Positions 35,568 through 44,192 of a DNA stretch of 64,000 bases are shown here, piece after piece. Below the pieces are notes generated by a model. That model was not told where the DNA came from and did not search any database. It worked only from the letters and a program-made list of their open reading frames with translations. The translations under genes and the position numbers were made by a program. The stretch's first letter is position 1. Each line of letters opens with the position of its first letter. The DNA comes from Rhodococcus sp. 1163 (GTDB taxonomy: Bacteria; Actinomycetota; Actinomycetes; Mycobacteriales; Mycobacteriaceae), in NCBI RefSeq assembly GCF_002091985.1, contig NZ_MKKX01000028.1:62001-126000 (forward strand). The letters run 5' to 3'.

Positions 35568-36734
35568 GTGCGCACAGAGTCGAACAGATCCAAGATCGAG
35601 CCGTTTCACGTGATGGACGTTTTCAAGGCCGCTGCCCTGCGAGCGCGCACGCACGGCGACGTACTCTCCCTGGCCGCCGGGCAACCGTCGACGTCGGCGC
35701 CAGCTCCGGTACTTCGGGCGGCACGGGAGGCCCTCGACACGCATGTACTCGGGTACACCGAGACACTCGGCATCCTGCCGCTGCGCGAAGCCATCGCCCG
35801 GCATCACGCGCACGAGGCAGGCGTCCCGGTACATGCCGACGACGTCGTAGTGACGACTGGCTCGTCGGGGGCGTTCACGCTGCTGTTTCTGGCGGCCTTC
35901 GACGCCGGCGACACCGTGGTCATGGCTCGGCCCGGGTACCCGGCCTACCGCAATACTCTCGCTGCGCTCGGGTGTCGGGTCGTGGAATTGGACTGCGGGA
36001 TCGAGTCCAGATTTCAGCCGACGGTCGCGATGCTCGACGCGCTGCCGGAACCGCCCGCAGGGTTGATCATCGCCAGTCCCGCCAATCCGACGGGCACCAT
36101 CATCGACGCCGACGAACTCGCCGCGATCGCACGCTGGTGTGACGAGCACGAAACGTTGCTGATCTCCGACGAGATCTATCACGGCATCTCCTACGGTGAT
36201 GCTCGGACGTCGAGTGCCTGGGAGACGTCGAGGGAATCGGTAGTGATCGGCTCGGTGTCCAAGTACTTTTCGATGACGGGCTGGCGGCTGGGCTGGATGC
36301 TGTTGCCGCGGACCTTGCACCGGGCGGTGGAGCGACTGGCATCGAACATGACCGTCTGCCCGCCCGCGATCTCACAGGTAGCGGCCATTGCCGCGTTCAC
36401 CGAGGAATCACGCACCGAACTCGACGCTCACGTGCGCCGCTACGCCGTCAACCGCACGATCCTGCTCGACGGTTTGGCTGCCGGCGGGATCACCGATCTC
36501 GCGCCTGCGGACGGGGCGTTCTACGCGTACGCCGACATCGGGCACCTGACCCAGGACTCACGGGCGTGGTGCGAGAACGTGCTCGCGACGACGGGTGTGG
36601 CACTTGCCCCCGGCGTCGACTTCGACACCGTGGCGGGGCACCACACCGTTCGATTCTCGTTCGCAGGTACCACCGAGCACATGCGGGAGGCATTGGCGCG
36701 CCTGGCGCCGGCCTTACGCGCGCAGAGCCGGTAG
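35568..36734 (+). CDS. Pyridoxal-phosphate aminotransferase, class I/II
   Basis: A 388-aa fold-type I aminotransferase. Visible: LSLAAGQPSTSAPAPVLRAA, VTTGSSGAFTLLFLAAFDAG, IIASPANPTGTIID (Asn/Pro contact), LISDEIYHGISYG (Asp to the PLP ring nitrogen), GSVSKYFSMTGWRLGW (Schiff-base Lys) and HTVRFSFAG (Arg for the substrate carboxylate). Substrate probably an aromatic, branched or Asp/Ala-type amino acid; cannot be told. GTG 35568 is the start. The stop overlaps the convergent threonine aldolase by 21 bp. Confidence 0.88.
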   Translation: MRTESNRSKIEPFHVMDVFKAAALRARTHGDVLSLAAGQPSTSAPAPVLRAAREALDTHVLGYTETLGILPLREAIARHHAHEAGVPVHADDVVVTTGSSGAFTLLFLAAFDAGDTVVMARPGYPAYRNTLAALGCRVVELDCGIESRFQPTVAMLDALPEPPAGLIIASPANPTGTIIDADELAAIARWCDEHETLLISDEIYHGISYGDARTSSAWETSRESVVIGSVSKYFSMTGWRLGWMLLPRTLHRAVERLASNMTVCPPAISQVAAIAAFTEESRTELDAHVRRYAVNRTILLDGLAAGGITDLAPADGAFYAYADIGHLTQDSRAWCENVLATTGVALAPGVDFDTVAGHHTVRFSFAGTTEHMREALARLAPALRAQSR

Positions 36735-37733
36735 ACGTGAGAGGGCGTCGCTGATATCGGCGTCGGACACGTCGCGATGCGTCACGAATCGGACTTTGCC
36801 CGCAACGGTGACGGCGCCGATGCCCTTCTCGGCAAGCTCGGAGACGCTTGCGACGGGGTCGGCCGACGCCGCGAGCACGATGTTCGTATCAGGGTCCATC
36901 ACATCCCAACCCCGCTCCCGTAGCCCCTCTGCCAGCAGTCGAGCGTTGTCGTGGTCGGCGGCGAGCGAAGCGAGGTTGTCCAGCGCCACCAGCCCTGCCG
37001 CTGCGAGAATTCCGCCCTGACGAACGCCGCCGCCGAGCATCTTGCGGACGCGTCGAGCCTCGGTGATGCGGGCCGAATCGGATACGAGCATCGACCCGAC
37101 GGGTGCGCCGAGGCCCTTGCTCAGGCACACCTGGACGGTATCGGCGCCAATGGTCAATTCGCGGGGGTGCACACCCTGCGCGACGGCCGCATTCCACACG
37201 CGCGCCCCGTCGAGATGCACGAGCAGGCCCGCGTTGCGAGCCGCGGCCAGCAGCGCATTCCACTCCTCCGGTCCGAACACTGCACCGCCGGCAAAGTTAT
37301 GGGAGTTCTCCAGGCACAACAGCGTGGTGTTCAGGGTGAAGTACGGCCCAGGTCCGCCTGCCGACGCTGTCACGGTCGCAGGCGTCGGACGCCCGGGACC
37401 GCCATCGTGTGGCAGCGCCGACGGCATTCCCTGCGCCAACCACGCTGCCGTCCCCAGCTCGGACCCGAGAACATGAGAATGCTCCGGCGCCAGAAAGGCA
37501 TCACCACGTCGCAAGTGCAGCATCAGCGCGATGATGTTGCCCATCGAACCGCTCGGGACCCACAACGCGGCCTCGTACCCGAGCATCGACGCGACGCGTT
37601 CTTCCAACCGCGCCATCGTCGGGTCGTGGTCGAGGACATCGTCACCGACCTCGGCGTCTGCCATCGCAGCCCGCATGGCCGCATCCGGACGAGTCACCGT
37701 ATCGGAGCGAAGGTCGATAGTTCTGTGTTGCAT
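36714..37733 (-). CDS. ltaE: Low-specificity L-threonine aldolase family protein
   Basis: A 339-aa PLP enzyme that splits threonine/allo-threonine to glycine and acetaldehyde. Motifs: RTIDLRSDTVTRPDAAMRAA, EVGDDVLDHDPTMARLEERV, LCLENSHNFAGGAV, LVHLDGARVWNAAV (Asp) and VQVCLSKGLGAPVGSMLVSD (PLP Lys). Start ATG 37733 was chosen because the conserved N-terminus begins there. Divergent from a TetR gene. Confidence 0.9.
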   Translation of the reverse strand: MQHRTIDLRSDTVTRPDAAMRAAMADAEVGDDVLDHDPTMARLEERVASMLGYEAALWVPSGSMGNIIALMLHLRRGDAFLAPEHSHVLGSELGTAAWLAQGMPSALPHDGGPGRPTPATVTASAGGPGPYFTLNTTLLCLENSHNFAGGAVFGPEEWNALLAAARNAGLLVHLDGARVWNAAVAQGVHPRELTIGADTVQVCLSKGLGAPVGSMLVSDSARITEARRVRKMLGGGVRQGGILAAAGLVALDNLASLAADHDNARLLAEGLRERGWDVMDPDTNIVLAASADPVASVSELAEKGIGAVTVAGKVRFVTHRDVSDADISDALSRLPALRA

Positions 37734-37810
37734 GAAGTTCACGATTCCACACGATCGAATGGCCCGTTTGCCCCAGCGGAGAAGCCCATGCCTGGCACGA
37801 TGGCTTTCAA

Positions 37811-38446
37811 ATGCCAGAAGCACCTGCAGGGCCAACAATCAAGGTGTCGGGCGCAACCCCGAAAGGGGAGCGTCGACGACACGCATTGGCGTCTGCCGCC
37901 GCTGAACTCCTGGTAGAGGGCGGATTCGACGCGGTGCGCCACCGCGCGGTCGCAACCCGCGCCGATCTTCCGCTCGCATCGACGACGTACTACTTCCACT
38001 CGCTCGCCGACCTCATCGCCTGCGCGGTGGAAATACTGGGCAACCGCGAACTCGAAGTGATGAGGGGACGGATCGACGAACTCGGGAATCTCGATCAAGA
38101 CGTCGAGTCGACAGTCGAACTGATCGTCGACCTGCTCATCGGGCCGGAAGACGACTCGATCGAAGGACGCGAACGGCTCATCGCCCGCTACGAACGATTC
38201 ATCGCCTCGGCGCGACATCCCGAACTGAGGGAAGTGCAACTGCGGCTGCGCGCCCAGATCGACGACCTGCTCACCGACGTCCTGCGACGCTCCGGACGCA
38301 CCGTAGACGAACTGCAACTACGACGGATCGTGGCAGTCGTCGACGGCGTCGTGGTCGGCGCTCTCGGGGAAGTCGACCCGGAACCCCGAACGATGGCACG
38401 GAGCATGCTGCTCCGAGTCATCGACGTCGTGGCCCCCGCGCAATGA
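37811..38446 (+). CDS. TetR family transcriptional regulator
   Basis: A 211-aa regulator. The HTH region is GERRRHALASAAAELLVEGG, then FDAVRHRAVATRADLPLASTT with the typical YYFHSLADLIA. The ligand domain has no diagnostic motif. It lies upstream of purB on the same strand; in M. tuberculosis a TetR-like gene also lies near purB. It is divergent from the threonine aldolase gene, a plausible target. Confidence 0.82.
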   Translation: MPEAPAGPTIKVSGATPKGERRRHALASAAAELLVEGGFDAVRHRAVATRADLPLASTTYYFHSLADLIACAVEILGNRELEVMRGRIDELGNLDQDVESTVELIVDLLIGPEDDSIEGRERLIARYERFIASARHPELREVQLRLRAQIDDLLTDVLRRSGRTVDELQLRRIVAVVDGVVVGALGEVDPEPRTMARSMLLRVIDVVAPAQ

Positions 38447-38468
38447 ACGCACGTACACCCAACTGAAC

Positions 38469-38564
38469 TACCTGGTCGTTCCGCAGGCTCCACTCCTGCC
38501 CACCTGGTCGTGCCGCAGGCTCCACTCCTGCCCACCTGGTCGTTCCGCAGGCTCCACTCCTGCG
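38469..38564. repeat. Three tandem 32-bp repeats upstream of purB
   Basis: Units begin at 38469, 38501 and 38533. Each contains ACCTGGTCGT, then TCCGCAGG or GCCGCAGG, then CTCCACTCCTGC. They are nearly identical, with only one or two base changes. They fill most of the gap between the TetR stop and the purB start, ending 15 bp before the GTG. No spacers, so not CRISPR; may be a variable-number repeat. Confidence 0.85.
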
Positions 38565-38578
38565 TAAACTTGCCTCTC

Positions 38579-39997
38579 GTGACTATTCCGAATGTCCTGG
38601 CCACCCGTTATGCGAGCAAAGAACTGGTGAACCTGTGGTCTCCGGAGCACAAGATCGTCCTCGAGCGCCAGCTGTGGTTGGCCGTTCTCAAAGCGCAGGC
38701 CACGCTCGGTGTCGATGTGCCCACTGCCGCGATCAACGACTACGAGAACGTGATCGGCACCGTCGACCTCGCGTCGATCGCTGCCCGTGAGCGTGTCACC
38801 CGCCACGACGTCAAGGCCCGTATCGAGGAGTTCAACGCACTCGCGGGCCACGAGCACATCCACAAAGGTTTGACTTCTCGTGACCTGACCGAGAACGTCG
38901 AGCAGCTGCAGATTCTTCGCTCGATGGAACACGTCCACAGTCACGGCGTGGCGGTTGCTGCCCGGCTCGCCGAACGCGCCGCGGAATACTCCTCCCTCGT
39001 GATGGCAGGGCGTAGTCACAATGTTGCCGCACAGGCAACGACCCTCGGCAAACGCTTCGCGTCGGCGGCGGACGAACTGTTGATCGGCCTCGCTCGAATG
39101 CAGGAGCTGATCGCGCGTTACCCCCTTCGCGGTATCAAGGGCCCGATGGGCACTTCGCAGGACATGCTGGATCTGTTCGGGGGAGACGCCTCGAAGTTGA
39201 CCGCACTCGAGCGCATCGTCGCCGATCACCTCGGGTTCCGGCACGTGCTCACCAGCGTCGGTCAGGTCTACCCTCGCTCGCTCGACCACGACGTCGTGTC
39301 CGCGCTCGTTCAGATCGGAGCCGCACCTTCCTCGTTCGCGCATACGGTTCGGCTGATGGCAGGCCACGAGCTCGTGACCGAGGGCTTCCAGCCCGGTCAG
39401 GTCGGCTCTTCGGCGATGCCCCACAAGATGAACACGCGTTCGTGTGAACGCGTCAACGGCCTGCAGGTGGTGTTGCGCGGTTACGGATCGATGGCGGCAG
39501 AACTCGCAGGCGCTCAGTGGAACGAGGGCGACGTCTTCTGTTCGGTCGTCCGCCGCGTCGCGCTACCGGATGCGTTCTTCGCGATAGACGGCATGATCGA
39601 GACCTTCCTGACGGTGCTCGACGAGTTCGGTGCGTATCCGGCCGTCATCGCCAAGGAACTCACGCGCTACCTGCCGTTCCTCGCCACGACGAAGGTCCTC
39701 ATGGCTTCGGTTCGCGCCGGGGTCGGTCGCGAAACGGCACACGAGGCCATCAAGGAACACGCTGTCGCTGTCGCACTCGCGATGCGGGAGCAGGGGCAGG
39801 ATCCGGATCTGCTGGATCGCCTCGCCGCCGATGACCGCATCCCGCTCGATCGCCCTGCTCTCGACGCCGCTCTTGCCGACAAGTCGGCGTTCATCGGCTC
39901 GGCGGAATCGCAGGTCGCGGCCGTCGTCTCGGACGTCGAGACGCTGATCGCGCAGTTCCCGGAGGCTGCGAAGTACTCCCCGTCACCGATTCTCTAG
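38579..39997 (+). CDS. purB: Adenylosuccinate lyase
   Basis: A 472-aa fumarase/aspartase-superfamily enzyme acting twice in purine synthesis (SAICAR and adenylosuccinate cleavage). Motifs: TRYASKELVNLWSPEHKIVL, ERVTRHDVKARIEEFNALAG, HIHKGLTSRDLTENVEQLQI, SHNVAAQATTLGKRFA (catalytic His) and the signature GSSAMPHKMNTRSCE (catalytic Ser loop). Start GTG 38579 gives the family N-terminus. No canonical Shine-Dalgarno; a tandem repeat sits directly upstream. Ends 15 bp inside the convergent HAD gene. Confidence 0.95.
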   Translation: MTIPNVLATRYASKELVNLWSPEHKIVLERQLWLAVLKAQATLGVDVPTAAINDYENVIGTVDLASIAARERVTRHDVKARIEEFNALAGHEHIHKGLTSRDLTENVEQLQILRSMEHVHSHGVAVAARLAERAAEYSSLVMAGRSHNVAAQATTLGKRFASAADELLIGLARMQELIARYPLRGIKGPMGTSQDMLDLFGGDASKLTALERIVADHLGFRHVLTSVGQVYPRSLDHDVVSALVQIGAAPSSFAHTVRLMAGHELVTEGFQPGQVGSSAMPHKMNTRSCERVNGLQVVLRGYGSMAAELAGAQWNEGDVFCSVVRRVALPDAFFAIDGMIETFLTVLDEFGAYPAVIAKELTRYLPFLATTKVLMASVRAGVGRETAHEAIKEHAVAVALAMREQGQDPDLLDRLAADDRIPLDRPALDAALADKSAFIGSAESQVAAVVSDVETLIAQFPEAAKYSPSPIL

Positions 39998-40786
39998 TAG
40001 CTCCGGCAGATCGGCCACCGAACCGATGATGTGATTCGGCTGCATGCCGAACTCGTTCTTGGCTCGGCGGTCGAGGGTGTCCTGGCGGAACTTTCCGGTG
40101 CGGACCAGGACACCGGTCATGCCGACGACCTGGGCTGCGAGTACGTCGTTGTCGATGTCGTCACCGACCATGACGACGTCGACCGGGTCGGCGCCCATTC
40201 TTTCTGCCGCGGTCTGAAAGCCAAGTGGCGCAGGCTTTCCGATGGCCTGTGCAGTATGCCCGGATGCTTTCTCCATGCCGACGAGATACATTCCGGTGTC
40301 GATGCGAAGTCCGGCACCTGTGGTCCACATGAGACTTCGGTGCATTGCGACGACAGGGATGCCCCGGCACATCCAGTCGTAGACCCGGCTCAGGCGCTCA
40401 TGGGTGAATTCGGGTCCGGCTCCGCCGACGACGACGACGTCGGGATCGTTCGTCGACGACTCGTCGACGAACTCGATTCCCGGCATGTCGACCGCGATAT
40501 CGCCGTTGTTGACGAGTACCACGGAAGCGTCCGGGTAGGTTTCGCGCAGGTGGTCCGCGGTGAGGCTTGCAGCGGTGACGATGTCGTCCGCATGGACCGG
40601 CAGACCTACTCCCGACAACGACTCCGCGATCTGTGTGCGAGTTTTCGAGGTGGTGTTCGTCAGAAAGGCTCGGGCGATGTCCTTGCGGTCGAGATAGTCG
40701 AGAGTCTCGCGGGCACCCGGGATCGGCTTCCACGAGGTGACGAGCACCCCGTCGATGTCGAACAGAACTCCGCCCAAGATACTCAT
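39983..40786 (-). CDS. HAD-IIA family hydrolase (phosphatase)
   Basis: A 267-aa NagD/HAD-IIA-type phosphatase. Motif I GVLFDIDGVLVTSW (nucleophile Asp), motif II FLTNTTSKTRTQ, Lys in AIGKPAPLGFQTAAERMG, and motif IV VVMVGDDIDNDVLAAQVVGM. The C2-type cap lies in the middle. It resembles the LHPP-like subgroup, whose substrates vary. Divergent from a HIT gene. Confidence 0.87.
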   Translation of the reverse strand: MSILGGVLFDIDGVLVTSWKPIPGARETLDYLDRKDIARAFLTNTTSKTRTQIAESLSGVGLPVHADDIVTAASLTADHLRETYPDASVVLVNNGDIAVDMPGIEFVDESSTNDPDVVVVGGAGPEFTHERLSRVYDWMCRGIPVVAMHRSLMWTTGAGLRIDTGMYLVGMEKASGHTAQAIGKPAPLGFQTAAERMGADPVDVVMVGDDIDNDVLAAQVVGMTGVLVRTGKFRQDTLDRRAKNEFGMQPNHIIGSVADLPELLENR

Positions 40787-40838
40787 GGTCAGACTTTAGT
40801 CGCAGCACCGTTCTGGTGCAGTTCTAGACTGTCTCTTT

Positions 40839-41258
40839 GTGAACCCTTATACGATCTTTGCCGAAATCATTGCAGGGAACGCGGAATCGTCTCGCGTCTA
40901 CGAGGACGACGTGGTCATCGCGTTCATGGACATCCGGCCGGTCACGCGTGGGCACGTTCTGGTGGTCCCGAAGAAGCAGGCTCGCTCGTTGGCGGAGTTG
41001 GAGCCGGACACCGGCGGTCATCTGTTCGTCGTCGGGCAGAAGATCGCGGCGGCGCTACGAGCGAGCGACCCTCGGTGCGCGGGGGTGAACCTTTTTCTTG
41101 CGGACGGTGAAATCGCGGGCCAGGAAATCTTCCATGTCCATCTTCATGTCATTCCGCGTACCTCGGGTGACGGGTTCGGTCTTCGTGCCCGACCGACTTC
41201 TCCAGAACGCGCCGAGCTCGACACCCAGGCTGCACATATCGCGAACGCTCTGGGGTAA
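40839..41258 (+). CDS. HIT family protein (second copy)
   Basis: A 139-aa HIT hydrolase with triad FHVHLHVIPR and N-terminal YTIFAEIIAGNAESSRVYED, PVTRGHVLVVPKKQARSL. Starts at GTG 40839. It differs clearly from the HIT protein at 28733-29158. Only 7 bp separate it from the iron-siderophore permease genes, so it may share their transcript; a functional link is not implied. Confidence 0.9.
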   Translation: MNPYTIFAEIIAGNAESSRVYEDDVVIAFMDIRPVTRGHVLVVPKKQARSLAELEPDTGGHLFVVGQKIAAALRASDPRCAGVNLFLADGEIAGQEIFHVHLHVIPRTSGDGFGLRARPTSPERAELDTQAAHIANALG

Positions 41259-41265
41259 CTGATCC

Positions 41266-42324
41266 ATGCCTGCGGCAACGAAGACCGATGAGGCCGACAG
41301 GCTCGAACAATCCGGTGGGCTCGCCGAGACGAACTCGCGCCGCGCTCTCGGCCTTCTCGTTCTGCTCGGCGTTCTTGCCGCGATCTGTCTGCTCAGCATC
41401 GCGGTCGGCACCAAGTACATTCCGCCGAGCGAGGTCTGGGATGCTGTGTTCCACTTCGACGAGTCGAGCAACCACGTCATCATCCGCGAGATTCGCGTTC
41501 CGCGGACCGTGCTGGGGTTGATCGTCGGTGTCGCTCTCGGTGTCAGCGGCGCGCTCATTCAGGCTATGACGCGTAACCCGTTGGCGGACCCGGGCATCCT
41601 CGGAGTCAACGCCGGTGCGGCCTTCTTCGTCGCACTCGCGGTCGGCATGCTCGGATTCACCGGGATCTGGTCCTACATCTGGTTCGCGTTCCTCGGCGCC
41701 ATCCTCGCGACGGTAGCGGTGTATGCACTCGGGTCCATGTCACGAGCCGGCGCGACTCCGATCAGGCTCACGCTGTCCGGAATTGCGTTGTCCGCGGTGC
41801 TCGGGGGTATCACCTCCGGCATGCTGCTGCTCGATCCCGATGCGTTCGACAAGATGCGCTTGTGGGGCGCTGGTTCGCTGGCAGGCCGCGGACTCGACAT
41901 TTCGTTTGCTATCTTGCCGTTCGTCATCGTCGGTTCGGTGCTCGCACTCGTCATTGCGCGACCCCTCAACGCACTTGCGCTCGGTGACGACCTCGCTCGG
42001 TCGCTGGGTGCGAAGGTGAACAGCACCCGGGTGATCGGCGTCGTTGCAGTCACTCTTCTGGCCGGTGCTGCGACGGCGGCCGCAGGTCCGATCGGCTTCG
42101 TCGGCTTGATGATTCCGCACATGGTTCGGTGGTTCGTCGGACCCGATCAGCGGTGGATCCTGCTGTACACAGTGGCGGCGGCGCCGTGCCTGCTGCTGCT
42201 GTCCGACATCGTCGGGCGCCTGGTCATCAGGCCTGGCGAACTGCAGGTCGGGATCGTGACCGCATTCGTCGGAGCGCCGGTGCTCATCTTTCTAGTGCGC
42301 CGCAAGAAAGTCAGTGGGCTGTGA
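41266..42324 (+). CDS. fepD: Iron-siderophore ABC transporter permease (FecCD/FepD-like)
   Basis: A 352-aa permease of the BtuC/FecCD family with about ten helices. Typical: VIIREIRVPRTVLGLIVGVA, LGVSGALIQAMTRNPLADPG, ILGVNAGAAFFVALAVG, and the ATPase-contacting stretch GPIGFVGLMIPHMVRWFVGP. It is the first of three overlapping genes (permease, permease, ATPase) for uptake of a ferric siderophore. No binding-protein gene is next to it. The siderophore genes that follow suggest the home-made siderophore as cargo. Confidence 0.92.
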   Translation: MPAATKTDEADRLEQSGGLAETNSRRALGLLVLLGVLAAICLLSIAVGTKYIPPSEVWDAVFHFDESSNHVIIREIRVPRTVLGLIVGVALGVSGALIQAMTRNPLADPGILGVNAGAAFFVALAVGMLGFTGIWSYIWFAFLGAILATVAVYALGSMSRAGATPIRLTLSGIALSAVLGGITSGMLLLDPDAFDKMRLWGAGSLAGRGLDISFAILPFVIVGSVLALVIARPLNALALGDDLARSLGAKVNSTRVIGVVAVTLLAGAATAAAGPIGFVGLMIPHMVRWFVGPDQRWILLYTVAAAPCLLLLSDIVGRLVIRPGELQVGIVTAFVGAPVLIFLVRRKKVSGL

Positions 42325-43382
42325 CGACCGAGACCGAGGTCGACTTCGGTCGCCGAGTCCGCATCCTTCGCGTTGCCGGCGACAAGCTCAGCGGGCGGGT
42401 AGACATCCGCACCGTGGTGGTCTGCGGCATTCTGGCGCTCGTATCGCTCGCCGTCGCGGTCCTCGCGCTCGGCACCGGTGACTACTACATCCCGCCGGGC
42501 GAAGTACTGGCCGCGGTGTTTTCCGATGCCGGGCGGTTCACCGAACTGATCGTCATGCAGTGGCGATTCCCGCGGGTGGCCCTGGCTTTGCTTCTCGGTG
42601 GCGCGCTGGGTGTGTCGGGTGCGATATTCCAATCGCTGACACGAAATCCGTTGGGAAGCCCTGACATCATCGGCTTCGACACCGGCTCGTACACCGGTGC
42701 GCTGATCGTGATCCTCGCGCTGGGAGGCGGCTACTATCCGACCGGTGTGGGCGCCTTCGTCGGTGGGATCTCTACCGCCGCAGTGGTGTACGTCCTCGCT
42801 TTCAAACGTGGGGTGCAAGGATTTCGGCTGATCATCGTCGGAATTGCGATCAGCGCGATCCTGGCGTCGGTCAACACGTGGTTGATCGTCAAAGCCGATC
42901 TCTCCGATGCCCTGGCCGCAGCGGTGTGGGGCGCGGGGACTCTCAACGGTCTCAGCTGGGGGCAGGTATTTCCGGTGGTGATCGTGTTGATCGTTCTCAC
43001 ACCGCTGCTGGCCATCTTCGCGGGGCGCCTACGGATGCTCGAGATGGGCGACGACGCCGCGAAAGCGCTCGGTATCCGGGCGGAGCCGACGCGGCTGATT
43101 CTCATCGTTCTCGGGGTGGCGCTGACCGCGCTCGTCACGGCAGTGGCCGGTCCGATCTCGTTCATCTCACTCGCTGCGCCGCAGCTGGCACGACGGTTGA
43201 CCAAGACCGCGGGTGTCGCGCTGATTCCGTCGGCGGTGATGGGTGCATTGCTACTGCTCGTCAGTGACTATGCCGCGCAGCGCATATTCGCGCCGACGCA
43301 GTTGCCGGTCGGTGTCGTGACAGTGTCCATCGGTGGCGCATATTTCGTGTGGTTGTTGGCTCGGGAAGGTAGAAAACAGTGA
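42321..43382 (+). CDS. fepG: Iron-siderophore ABC transporter permease (FecCD/FepG-like)
   Basis: The second FecCD-type permease, 353 aa, starting at GTG 42321 in a GTGA overlap with the first. Motifs: VMQWRFPRVALALLLGGALG, VSGAIFQSLTRNPLGSPDII, FDTGSYTGALIVI, and GPISFISLAAPQLARRLTK for the ATPase contact. Forms a heterodimer with the first permease. Confidence 0.92.
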   Translation: MTTETEVDFGRRVRILRVAGDKLSGRVDIRTVVVCGILALVSLAVAVLALGTGDYYIPPGEVLAAVFSDAGRFTELIVMQWRFPRVALALLLGGALGVSGAIFQSLTRNPLGSPDIIGFDTGSYTGALIVILALGGGYYPTGVGAFVGGISTAAVVYVLAFKRGVQGFRLIIVGIAISAILASVNTWLIVKADLSDALAAAVWGAGTLNGLSWGQVFPVVIVLIVLTPLLAIFAGRLRMLEMGDDAAKALGIRAEPTRLILIVLGVALTALVTAVAGPISFISLAAPQLARRLTKTAGVALIPSAVMGALLLLVSDYAAQRIFAPTQLPVGVVTVSIGGAYFVWLLAREGRKQ

Positions 43383-44182
43383 CCGGAAAGAAGCCGCGCT
43401 TGCATGCGGACGAAGTCACGATCGGATACGACAAGCGCATCGTCAGTGAGGGGCTGACCGTGGAGATTCCGGACGGTAAGTTCACCGTTATCGTCGGTCC
43501 CAATGCGAGTGGCAAATCGACGCTGCTGCGAGCACTGTCGCGGTTGTTGAAACCGACGGTCGGGACAGTACTTCTGGACGGCAAGGCGATCTCCTCGTAT
43601 CCGGCCAAGGAAGTTGCCCGACGCCTCGGGCTGCTACCGCAGACGTCCATCGCGCCGGATGGTATCTCGGTTGCGGATCTCGTTGCACGCGGCCGTTATC
43701 CGCATCAGAGGCTGATCAGGCAGTGGTCGCGGGATGACGAAGCTGCTGTCGTGTTCGCGATGAACGCGACCGGGGTGAGCGACCTCTCTGGGCGGCTGGT
43801 CGACGAGTTGTCCGGGGGGCAGCGTCAGCGAGTCTGGGTGGCAATGGTTCTCGCCCAGCAAACCCCGTTGATGTTGCTCGACGAACCGACGACGTTCCTC
43901 GACATCGCGCATCAGATAGACCTTCTCGATCTGTGCGCGCAACTCAATCGAGATCAGGGCACCACGATGGTCGCTGTGCTGCACGATCTCAATCACGCGT
44001 GCCGCTATGCCGATCACATCATCGCGATGAAGGACGGCGCGGTGGTCACTCGCGGTAATCCTGCGGAGGTCATCACCGCAGAGCTGGTGGAGGCGGTCTT
44101 CGGGTTGCCGTGTCGCATCATCGAAGATCCGGAGTCGCTCACGCCATTGGTCATTCCGCTCGCGCGCTCACGACCGTCGTGA
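43379..44182 (+). CDS. fepC: Iron-siderophore ABC transporter ATP-binding protein (FepC-like)
   Basis: A 267-aa ATPase in a GTGA overlap with the permease gene. Walker A GPNASGKST, Q-loop LLPQTSIAPDGISVADLVAR, signature LSGGQRQRVWVAMVLAQ, Walker B LMLLDEPTTFLDIAHQ, H-loop VAVLHDLNHACRYAD. All residues needed for ATP hydrolysis are present. Energises the two upstream permeases. Convergent with dhbA, 10 bp away, with no terminator visible between. Confidence 0.93.
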   Translation: MTGKKPRLHADEVTIGYDKRIVSEGLTVEIPDGKFTVIVGPNASGKSTLLRALSRLLKPTVGTVLLDGKAISSYPAKEVARRLGLLPQTSIAPDGISVADLVARGRYPHQRLIRQWSRDDEAAVVFAMNATGVSDLSGRLVDELSGGQRQRVWVAMVLAQQTPLMLLDEPTTFLDIAHQIDLLDLCAQLNRDQGTTMVAVLHDLNHACRYADHIIAMKDGAVVTRGNPAEVITAELVEAVFGLPCRIIEDPESLTPLVIPLARSRPS

Positions 44183-44192
44183 TGGATGCCGG

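Noticed and set aside
34935-36320. Minus-strand frame of 461 codons across thiM and the aminotransferase
   Set aside because: Antisense or out-of-frame to two well-supported enzymes, composition typical of a shadow frame.
38469-38564. CRISPR-like repeats
   Set aside because: The three 32-bp units are directly adjacent with no spacers and no cas genes are near.
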